In this document: positions 1 to 5,177 of the stretch, one piece after another
Position numbering within the stretch: the first letter of the stretch is position 1
Layout: every line of letters starts with the position of its first letter
The notes under the pieces: generated by a model
Database searches by the model: none
The model's input: the letters and a program-made list of their open reading frames with translations, nothing else
What the model was told of the DNA's origin: nothing
Position numbers and translations under genes: made by a program
NCBI GenBank assembly: GCA_934630975.1
Contig: CAKTXH010000114.1
Coordinates: 1 to 6,531 of the forward strand
DNA length: 6,531 nucleotides
Direction of reading: 5' to 3'
Origin: an uncultured Clostridia bacterium
Lineage (GTDB): Bacteria > Bacillota > Clostridia > Christensenellales > Aristaeellaceae

Positions 1-1206
1 AAGGATATTACCGGCAAGGTGCAGATCACCGTGGAAAAGGGCGAGGACGAGGCGCTGGATAACGCCGTCAACCAGATCACGCTCGATTCCGTGATCACCG
101 TCATCGGCAAGGCCGTGGAGAGCGAGTATGTCAAGCTCGGCGGCGTTGAAATCTATCCCAAGCAGATCATCATCGAGTCTCTGGCCGCGCCGCTGCCGAT
201 TGACCGCGAGGCGCGCAAGGGCCACGAGCGCTCTTCCATCGACCAGCGCATCGACTACCGCTGGATCGACCTGCGCACGGACGCGAACCAGCTGATGTTC
301 AAGGCGCAGACGGTGATGATCGCCGCGATGCGCGAGTTCCTGCTGGAGCGCAAGTTCATGGAGATCCACACCCCGAAGCTCATCGGCGCGGCGAGCGAAT
401 CCGGCGCGGATGTGTTCGAGGTCAAGTATTTCGACCGCAAGGCGTATCTGGCGCAGAGCCCGCAGTTCTACAAGCAGATGGCGATGGCCTCCGGCTTTGA
501 GCGCATCTTCGAAGTCGGCCCGGTTTTCCGCGCGGAGAAATCCTTCACCAGCAAGCACACCACCGAATTCTCCGGCTTCGATCTGGAGTTCAGCTACATC
601 GAGTCCTTCCGCGACGTGATGAAGATGGAGGAGGAACTGCTGACCTACGCGCTGGGCAAGGTCAAGGAAGCCTACGGCGAGGACATCGAGCGCGTGTTCG
701 GCGTGCCGGTGATCGTGCCGACGACGCCGTTCCCGGTCATCAAGCTGGCCGATCTGTACGCCGAGCTGGAAAAGGAATTCGGTTACAAGTGCCCGGAAGG
801 CGAAGAGGGCGACCTGACCACCGAGGCGGAGCATCTCTCCTACGAGTGGGTCAAGAAGAAGTACGGCCACGAGTTCCTGTTCATCACGGATTACTCCGCC
901 GAGAAGCGCGCGTTCTACCACATGCGCGACGAGAACGGCGTGCCGCAGGGCTACGACCTGATCTGGCGCGGCGTGGAAATCACCACCGGCGCGCAGCGCG
1001 AGCATCGCTATGAGGTGCTCAAGGCGCAGGCGAAGGAGAAGGGCCTCGACGAGGACGTGAAGTTCTACCTCGAGTTCTTCAAGTACGGCTGCCCGCCGCA
1101 CGGCGGCTTCGGTCTGGGCATCGACCGCCTGACCATGCTGCTGCTCGGCCTGACGATCAAGGACGCGATGTTCATCTTCCGCGGCCCGAACCGCCTGACG
1201 CCGTAA
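1..1206 (+). CDS. aspS: Aspartyl-tRNA synthetase, archaeal/eukaryotic type (5' end outside window)
   Basis: The reading frame is open from the first base and ends at TAA 1204-1206, giving 401 visible residues. Archaeal-type AspRS is about 430-440 residues, so roughly the first 35 are missing. The enzyme charges tRNA(Asp), and in non-discriminating forms also tRNA(Asn), with aspartate in the cytoplasm. The visible N-terminal part is the end of the OB-fold anticodon-binding domain. The class II catalytic core follows: motif 1 EIHTPKL (361-381), the QSPQFYKQ aspartate-site segment (454-477), motif 2 FRAE (526-537) followed by KHTTEF, and motif 3 GGFGLGIDRL (1102-1131). It ends in FRGPNRLTP, close to the FPRDxxRLTP ending of archaeal enzymes. 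The large GAD insertion of the usual bacterial AspRS is absent, and so is any AsnRS-specific signature that I can recognise. A GTG at 19 lies inside the OB fold and is not the true start. Whether it is discriminating or non-discriminating cannot be settled here. Confidence 0.95.
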   Translation, partial: KDITGKVQITVEKGEDEALDNAVNQITLDSVITVIGKAVESEYVKLGGVEIYPKQIIIESLAAPLPIDREARKGHERSSIDQRIDYRWIDLRTDANQLMFKAQTVMIAAMREFLLERKFMEIHTPKLIGAASESGADVFEVKYFDRKAYLAQSPQFYKQMAMASGFERIFEVGPVFRAEKSFTSKHTTEFSGFDLEFSYIESFRDVMKMEEELLTYALGKVKEAYGEDIERVFGVPVIVPTTPFPVIKLADLYAELEKEFGYKCPEGEEGDLTTEAEHLSYEWVKKKYGHEFLFITDYSAEKRAFYHMRDENGVPQGYDLIWRGVEITTGAQREHRYEVLKAQAKEKGLDEDVKFYLEFFKYGCPPHGGFGLGIDRLTMLLLGLTIKDAMFIFRGPNRLTP

Positions 1207-1208
1207 AA

Positions 1209-1232
1209 GCGAACGTTCGCATCATTTGATGC
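1209..1232. repeat. Two overlapping palindromes after aspS
   Basis: GCGAACGTTCGC (1209-1220) is a perfect 12-base palindrome. GCATCA-TT-TGATGC (1219-1232) is a second inverted repeat sharing the GC at 1219-1220, so the two stems exclude each other. They start three bases after the aspS stop codon. No T tract follows on the + strand, so this is at best a weak or factor-dependent end for the aspS transcript. A run of six A follows (1235-1240), which may belong to the next promoter. Confidence 0.4.
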
Positions 1233-1282
1233 AGAAAAAATGAATCGAAACCCTTGCGCATTGGCGCAGGTTATGGTATATT
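1233..1282 (+). promoter_or_regulatory. Strong sigma-70 type promoter with A-rich upstream element
   Basis: The -35 hexamer is TTGCGC (1254-1259) and the -10 is TATATT (1277-1282), with exactly 17 bp between them. TG at 1274-1275 gives an extended -10 (TGgTATATT). The 20 bases upstream of the -35 are A-rich (GCAGAAAAAATGAATCGAAA), resembling an UP element. Transcription should start near 1289. An inverted repeat TGCGC-ATTG-GCGCA (1255-1268) overlaps the -35 and could be an operator. The nearest start codon with a good ribosome binding site is more than 400 bases downstream, so the direct product is the structured RNA that follows. Confidence 0.75.
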
Positions 1283-1288
1283 AACGCC

Positions 1289-1619
1289 TGTCATTCAGGC
1301 GCAATCCTGAAGATGTTGACCGCTCCTGCCGGGAGCCAAGGCTACACGGACGGCCGGGTCAGATGCCGAAAACCCGTCGAAGAGCCGGGGACCGCACCGC
1401 GGGTGCGGGTTGGCAACTTTGTTGCCTTATTGATTGAGCGTCATCGCTCAAATTTCTCTGAGTCGTATCCGAATCGGCTTTGTGAAACGGTCAATAAGCG
1501 TAGTGAAACATCTTTGGGATGATCGCGGCTGAAAAACGCGGCCAAGTGGGCATTTTGGGCACATGGACGCAGCACCGTTTGATATCGAAGCGACGCGGAA
1601 CGACCGCGCCGCTTTTTTT
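1289..1619 (+). ncRNA. Candidate structured non-coding RNA or long leader RNA, family not recognised
   Basis: About 330 bases lie between a near-consensus promoter and an intrinsic terminator, with no convincing coding frame. Perfect hairpins can be read in order: TTCAGG/CCTGAA (1294-1311), GCTCC/GGAGC (1322-1336), CCGCACC/GGTGCGG with a 3-base loop (1392-1408), GGCAAC-TTT-GTTGCC (1412-1426), TTGAGCG-TCAT-CGCTCAA (1434-1451), CATC/GATG (1509-1521) and CCAaGTG/CACaTGG (1542-1566). A long-range helix TTATTGA (1427-1433) with TCAATAA (1491-1497) fits exactly between two of these hairpins, so three helices could stack. GTGAAAC occurs twice (1482-1488, 1503-1509), as does CGCGGC (1524-1529, 1537-1542). 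I see no tmRNA ends, no RNase P GAGGAAAGUCC core, no SRP GGUCAGG/GGAAGG core and no T-box UGGNACCGCG. It may be an independent RNA such as a raiA-type RNA (not verified) or a leader for the peptidase. Confidence 0.65.
1588..1619 (+). terminator. Intrinsic terminator ending the structured RNA
   Basis: GCG-A-CGCGG (1590-1598), loop AACGA (1599-1603) and CCGCG-C-CGC (1604-1612) form an eight-pair GC stem with one A/C mismatch. Seven Ts follow directly (1613-1619), and two A-U pairs can extend the base of the stem. Two upstream CGCGG copies (1524-1528 and 1537-1541) are complementary to CCGCG at 1604-1608, so an alternative anti-terminating fold is possible in principle. Confidence 0.85.
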
Positions 1620-1706
1620 GCGTCTGCGCTTTTTGCGGGCGGGACGGAAAGCGGGCTTTGCCCGGCGGCGCTCCCCCAAAGACCCATTGCACAGGAGGAA
1701 AAAGGA
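1620..1706 (+). promoter_or_regulatory. Peptidase 5' region with hairpin and strong ribosome binding site
   Basis: AGGAGG (1693-1698) lies eight bases before the ATG at 1707, which decides the peptidase start. Upstream is a perfect small hairpin CGGGC-TTT-GCCCG (1652-1664). I see no -35/-10 pair between the terminator at 1619 and the start codon, so the gene may rely on readthrough from the promoter at 1254-1282 or on a non-canonical promoter. Confidence 0.6.
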
Positions 1707-3827
1707 ATGAACAAGGTGATTGCCCTGCTGGCCGTGCTGCTTGCGCTTGGCGCTGGCGCGCTGGCCGAAACGCCGAAGGAAATGTATGACGGCTTTATTC
1801 AGGCGGTATCGCCGGAATACGGCTACCAGATTGCCTACGAATTGAGCACGAACCCGGCCTATGCCAACAGCGAGACGCTCGGCGGTCGTCAGGCGGGCAG
1901 CGACGCGGAACATGCCGCGGCGGAATACCTTTATCAGGAGATGCTCGCCCTCGGGCTGGACGATGTGGAAAAGGTGGCGGCGGACTGCGACAGATGGCAG
2001 TTCAACGGCGCGAGCTTCACGGTGGACGGCGAGGATTATCCCGTTTACACCTACGCCACGGCGGCCACGCCCGCGGAAGGGCTGACGGCGGAAATTGTCT
2101 ATGTCGGCCAGGGCACGATGTGGGATTACGAAGGGCTGGATGTGACGGGCAAGATCGTGCTCGTGGATATCAACCAGCGCGACGATTGGTGGATCACTTA
2201 CCCGATGCTGGAGGCGCAGTATCAGGGCGCGGCGGCGATTCTGGCGGCGAACGTCGGCGGTTTCGCGCAGGTGGCGGACGACGCGCTGAACAGTCAGGAT
2301 ATCTGCGGCCCGACGGCCATCCCGACCTGCTCCATCGGCGTGGCCGATTCGCAGAAGATTCGCGAAAAGCTGGAAAACGGCCCGGTGGTCGGCACGCTGA
2401 TTGTGGATAACGAGGTGGAAATCGGCACGGGCGTGACCTACAACGTCATGGGCAAAATCCGCGGCAAATCCTCGGATTACCAGATTATCGTCGGCGGCCA
2501 CTACGATATGCACTTCTTCGGCTTTCAGGATGACAACTGCGCCGTCGGCCTCGTGCTGGCGATGGCGAAGGCGATGAAGGATTCCGGCTATCAGCCCGAA
2601 AACGACATTGTGTTCTGCCTGCACGGCGCGGAGGAGTGGGGCGCTTCCTATTCGCAGTTCGACTGGACGGTCGGCGCGTGGGAGATGATCAACCACGTCC
2701 ACCCGGAATGGGTCGGCAAGACGCTGGCGTTCATCAACTTCGAGCTTCCGGCGTATGAATTCGACACCTATACGACGACGTATTCCGCGCCGGAGATGTT
2801 CGCGATGCTCGATTATTTCGCCAATGATTACGCCTATTCGCCCGAGCCGGAGGGATGCTTCGCCGACGGCGTGCTGACCGAAGGCTACCAGACCTACACC
2901 TATTCGGATGATTTCTCCTATTACGCGGCGGGCGTGCCCTCCACGGTCAACGGCTTCCTGCTGCAAAAGGACATGGAGACGGTTTTCCCGTTCTACATTG
3001 ACTATTACCACACGCAGTACGACAACCCGGATACCTACAACGAGGCGGTGATGCGCTTCAACATCGCCTATTACGGCGCGCTGGCGATGTACATCGACCA
3101 GATGCCCGCGCTGGATCTGGATTTCACGGCGCAGGCGACGCGCCTGAACGCGGCGATGGATGAAGACGTGATGGCGCAGGCGGGCGCGGACGTTGAGGGC
3201 TACAAGGCGGCGCTGGTCGCGCTGGAAGACGCGGCGGCGGCGATGCGCGCGCAGGTGGTCGAGGTGAACCGCGCGTATGAAGCGGCGCGCGAGGCGGGCG
3301 ACGAAGCGGAGATGGCGCGGCTGCGCGAGACGGGCAGGGCGCTGACGTGCAAGAATCTGGAAGCGTTCCGCTATGCGCAGAAGCACCTGCTGGGGCTGAT
3401 GTATGAGCGCCCGATTGTGCCGCACGAAGCGCCGCAGGAGACGATCACCCTGTGCGAAGCGATCATCGACTGCCTGAAAGACGGCGATCCGGCGACGGCG
3501 GTGGACGAATACGCGTGGACGGTCAACAACGTGCTGGAATGGTATGCGATGTATTTCTCCCCGGAGGTCATCGCGATTCAGGACGACATGAACTGGGGCG
3601 CGGACAATCAGGATAACCTGTACTGGGGAACGGACATCAACTTTGACAAGGCCGACGTGGATGCGGCCACGCGCAGCCTGTACGTGCGTTACGACGACAT
3701 GGGCGGCGACTTTACCGAAGAAATCGCCATTTACGAAAAGGCGATTGAAACCGAAAAAGCGAAGCTGGCGGATCACGCGCAGGCCGAGGCCGAAGCGATG
3801 ACCGAGCTGGCCGCGCTGCTGAAATAA
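1707..3827 (+). CDS. Secreted M28-family zinc metallopeptidase with PA-like insert
   Basis: The protein has 706 residues. Residues 1-20 are a Sec signal peptide ending in GALA before ETP, so it is exported. A PA-like insert lies at about 125-235 (TGKIVLVD, then a hydrophobic GAAAILAAN strand). The M28 catalytic domain follows with H265-x-D267 (GGHYD), bridging aspartate D275/D276 (QDDNCAVG), general base E309 with ligand E310 (LHGAEEWG), E346 (INFELPAY) and final ligand H435 (YYHTQYDNPDTYN). Most M28 enzymes have Asp where E346 sits. Residues 470-706 form a mostly helical, Ala/Glu-rich tail with a likely coiled coil at about 495-545 and no domain I can name. The frame stays open upstream to an ATG at 1563, but that crosses a terminator and lacks a ribosome binding site, so 1707 is chosen. 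A likely role is release of amino acids from extracellular peptides; the substrate is unknown. Confidence 0.9.
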   Translation: MNKVIALLAVLLALGAGALAETPKEMYDGFIQAVSPEYGYQIAYELSTNPAYANSETLGGRQAGSDAEHAAAEYLYQEMLALGLDDVEKVAADCDRWQFNGASFTVDGEDYPVYTYATAATPAEGLTAEIVYVGQGTMWDYEGLDVTGKIVLVDINQRDDWWITYPMLEAQYQGAAAILAANVGGFAQVADDALNSQDICGPTAIPTCSIGVADSQKIREKLENGPVVGTLIVDNEVEIGTGVTYNVMGKIRGKSSDYQIIVGGHYDMHFFGFQDDNCAVGLVLAMAKAMKDSGYQPENDIVFCLHGAEEWGASYSQFDWTVGAWEMINHVHPEWVGKTLAFINFELPAYEFDTYTTTYSAPEMFAMLDYFANDYAYSPEPEGCFADGVLTEGYQTYTYSDDFSYYAAGVPSTVNGFLLQKDMETVFPFYIDYYHTQYDNPDTYNEAVMRFNIAYYGALAMYIDQMPALDLDFTAQATRLNAAMDEDVMAQAGADVEGYKAALVALEDAAAAMRAQVVEVNRAYEAAREAGDEAEMARLRETGRALTCKNLEAFRYAQKHLLGLMYERPIVPHEAPQETITLCEAIIDCLKDGDPATAVDEYAWTVNNVLEWYAMYFSPEVIAIQDDMNWGADNQDNLYWGTDINFDKADVDAATRSLYVRYDDMGGDFTEEIAIYEKAIETEKAKLADHAQAEAEAMTELAALLK

Positions 3828-3838
3828 ACGGGATAGAC

Positions 3839-3859
3839 GTTTGGGGTTCCACCCCCAAG
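3839..3859. repeat. G4/C4 inverted repeat downstream of the peptidase
   Basis: TTGGGG (3841-3846) and CCCCAA (3853-3858) are separated by six bases. The same motif with a different loop, TTGGGGC-AGA-GCCCCAA, recurs at 4071-4087; both are preceded by GT or GTT. It lies 13 bases after the peptidase stop codon and belongs to the same class of short palindromes as the cluster at 3934-4087. Confidence 0.5.
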
Positions 3860-3875
3860 TCCGGGAAACTCACAT

Positions 3876-3917
3876 AAAAACGCTGCCTTTTGCCGTTGGC
3901 AAGAGACAGCGTTTTTT
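3876..3917. terminator. Large intrinsic terminator, probably bidirectional
   Basis: AAAAACGCTG (3876-3885) pairs perfectly with CAGCGTTTTT (3907-3916). After one C/A mismatch an inner stem CTTTTGCC (3887-3894) pairs with GGCAAGAG (3898-3905, one U-G pair) around a GTT loop. The A run on the left and T run on the right (3912-3917) allow termination on either strand. It separates the peptidase transcript from the pst operon. Confidence 0.9.
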
Positions 3918-3933
3918 GTGATTTCCGATTTAC

Positions 3934-4087
3934 GCCATGCTGATTCCCGCACAGCGGGAGCATGGCTCCAATCCCCCGAAAGGGAACTGAGTTCCCTTCA
4001 CCTTCCACTTCTGGGACACGTTCGTGTCCCAGTGGAGGGAAATCCAAGAACCTCAGGTTCTTGGCGGGGTTTGGGGCAGAGCCCCAA
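3934..4087. repeat. Cluster of five perfect hairpins (intergenic palindromic repeats)
   Basis: Five inverted repeats lie end to end. The first is GCCATGC..GCATGGC enclosing TCCCGC-ACA-GCGGGA (3934-3966). The second is AAGGGAAC-TGA-GTTCCCTT (3980-3998). The third is CTGGGACACG-TT-CGTGTCCCAG (4011-4032), with outer arms CCTTCCA/TGGAGGG (4001-4039). The fourth is CCAAGAACC-TCA-GGTTCTTGG (4044-4064). The fifth is TTGGGGC-AGA-GCCCCAA (4071-4087). Loops are two or three bases and the stems are essentially perfect. No coding frame here has a ribosome binding site. This resembles the composite palindromic repeats found between genes of GC-rich Clostridia; I cannot count genomic copies from one window. 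Confidence 0.7.
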
Positions 4088-4113
4088 CGTCTTTTCTTTT
4101 TCTTTTCCTCCTT

Positions 4114-4143
4114 TTTACATGCCCTCGCTTTTCGATTTTACAC
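4114..4143 (+). promoter_or_regulatory. Candidate PhoP/PhoB box upstream of pstS
   Basis: TTTACA occurs at 4114-4119 and again at 4137-4142, 23 bp apart, about two helical turns. A further ATTACAA lies at 4150-4156. Firmicute PhoP boxes are direct repeats of TTHACA-like hexamers spaced near 11 bp, so the same-face placement before a pst operon fits. The central repeat expected near 4125 is degenerate (TCGCTT), which weakens the call. Confidence 0.35.
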
Positions 4144-4180
4144 GGCGGAATTACAATAACCTCGTTCTCAGATGAGAACG
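4129..4180 (+). promoter_or_regulatory. Probable pst operon promoter and 5' hairpin
   Basis: TACAAT (4152-4157) is a good -10. The -35 region at 17 bp spacing, TTTTCG (4129-4134), is poor, as expected for an activator-dependent promoter. Just downstream the palindrome CGTTCTCA-GA-TGAGAACG (4163-4180) would sit at the very 5' end of the transcript if it starts near 4164. It could act as an mRNA-stabilising hairpin or an operator. Confidence 0.45.
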
Positions 4181-4231
4181 GAAACATCCCGAGATTCACT
4201 AAACAACGTGAAGAAAGAGGAGAAAAAGAAC

Positions 4232-5095
4232 ATGAATAAGCTTGCCAAAATCGCGGCGCTGGCCGCGCTCACCCTGACCTGCGTTGCCTCTGCCGCCTGC
4301 GCGGATTTCAACGCGGATAAGTCCATCACCGTCATCTCCCGTGAGGAAGGCTCCGGCACGCGCGGCGCGTTCGTCGAGCTGACCGGCGTGGAACAGAAGA
4401 TCGACGGTAAGAAAGTCGATATGACCACCGACGACGCGCAGATCACCAACAACACCGCCGCCATGCTGATGACCGTCGAAGGCGACGAGCAGGCGATCGG
4501 CTACGTCTCCCTCGGTTCGCTGAACGAGAAGGTGAAGGCCGTGAAGGTTGAAGGCGTTGACGCGACGGCCGAGAACGTCGCTGACGGCAGCTACAAGATT
4601 GCCCGCCCGTTCAACATCGCCTATAAGGCGGACGGCCAGAGCGACCTCTCCAAGGACTTCGTGGCCTACATCATGAGCGCCGAAGGCCAGACCATCATCA
4701 ACGACAACGGCTATGTCGGCAGCAGCGACGCGGCGGCCTTCGAGAGCAACGGCGCTGAGGGCAAGCTGGTCGTCGGCGGTTCTTCCTCCGTCTCCCCGGT
4801 GATGCAGAAGCTGATCGAGGCGTACAAGGCCGTCAACGCGAACGCGGATATCGAATTGCAGACCACCGATTCCACCACGGGCATGACCTCCGCCATCGAG
4901 GGCACCTATGACATCGGCATGGCTTCCCGCGAACTCAAGGACGACGAGGCGGCGGCGCTCGAGCATCAGGCCATCGCGATGGACGGTATCGCCGTGATCG
5001 TGAACCTGGCCAACCCGGCGGACGACATGACCGTCGAGCAGGTCGCTTCCATCTTCTTGGGCGATGTGACCAAGTGGAATGAAATCGTGAAGTAA
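4232..5095 (+). CDS. pstS: Phosphate ABC transporter substrate-binding protein PstS, circularly permuted order
   Basis: The protein has 287 residues. GAGGAG (4217-4222) lies nine bases before ATG 4232; an in-frame ATG at 4172 falls inside the promoter hairpin and is rejected. A signal peptide covers about residues 1-24 (VASAACADF). Cys23 could be a lipid anchor, but S-A-A-C is a poor lipobox. The mature protein begins with the block normally found in the second half of PstS: SITVISREEGSGTRGAF (31-47), AIGYVSLGS (88-96), RPFNIAYK (125-132) and FVAYIMSAEGQ (143-153). The block normally at the N-terminus follows: GSSSVSPVM (183-191), TTDSTTGM (211-218), MASRELK (230-236), IAMDGIAVIVN (248-258) and IFLGDVTKWNEI (274-285), where the protein ends. 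Both halves are present once and the length is normal, so function is probably kept. PstS captures extracellular phosphate and delivers it to PstC/PstA encoded downstream. Confidence 0.92.
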   Translation: MNKLAKIAALAALTLTCVASAACADFNADKSITVISREEGSGTRGAFVELTGVEQKIDGKKVDMTTDDAQITNNTAAMLMTVEGDEQAIGYVSLGSLNEKVKAVKVEGVDATAENVADGSYKIARPFNIAYKADGQSDLSKDFVAYIMSAEGQTIINDNGYVGSSDAAAFESNGAEGKLVVGGSSSVSPVMQKLIEAYKAVNANADIELQTTDSTTGMTSAIEGTYDIGMASRELKDDEAAALEHQAIAMDGIAVIVNLANPADDMTVEQVASIFLGDVTKWNEIVK

Positions 5096-5102
5096 AAAAT
5101 CA

Positions 5103-5173
5103 CCCTTCCACCGCTGAGGCGGTTCACCTCCCCTTGAAAGGGGAGGGGGGACCGTCCGCAGACGGTGGAAGGG
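5103..5173. repeat. 71-bp palindromic repeat between pstS and pstC, possible attenuator
   Basis: Terminal arms CCCTTCCACCG (5103-5113) and CGGTGGAAGGG (5163-5173) are perfect 11-bp inverted repeats. Inside are CCTCCCCT-TGAA-AGGGGAGG (5127-5146), ACCGTC-CGCA-GACGGT (5151-5166) and ACCGC-TGAG-GCGGT (5110-5123); the two outer ones compete with the long arms, so a cloverleaf or a single long stem is possible. It is flanked by AAAAAA on the left and TTTT (5174-5177) on the right, so the transcript could partly terminate here. It begins eight bases after the pstS stop codon and ends four bases before the pstC ATG. The form matches a MITE-like intergenic repeat known to me from gut Clostridia; copy number is not checkable here. 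Confidence 0.75.
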
Positions 5174-5177
5174 TTTT

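Noticed and set aside
1313..1522. Small 69-codon frame inside the structured RNA
   Set aside because: No Shine-Dalgarno sequence precedes it, and its product has no recognisable pattern; the stretch is better explained as RNA structure.
1289..1619. tmRNA, RNase P RNA, SRP RNA, T-box or cyclic-di-AMP type riboswitch
   Set aside because: I looked for the conserved cores of each and did not find them. ACCGCG at 1396-1401 resembles part of a T-box but lacks the UGGN context and sits far from the terminator.
1563..1706. Upstream ATG at 1563 as start of the peptidase
   Set aside because: It has no ribosome binding site, runs through the intrinsic terminator, and would put 48 residues before a clear signal peptide. 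ATG 1707 has AGGAGG at ideal spacing.
1491..3776. 761-codon antisense open frame over the peptidase gene
   Set aside because: Its product is extremely rich in Arg, His and Val with no domain pattern, as expected from the complement of a GC-rich gene. The + strand frame has a ribosome binding site, signal peptide and full M28 motifs.
3934..4087. CRISPR array
   Set aside because: The hairpins differ in sequence and there are no regular identical repeats with unique spacers of constant length.
3918..4239. Several short frames across the hairpin cluster (both strands)
   Set aside because: They read through palindromic repeats and the promoter region and have no ribosome binding sites at their starts.
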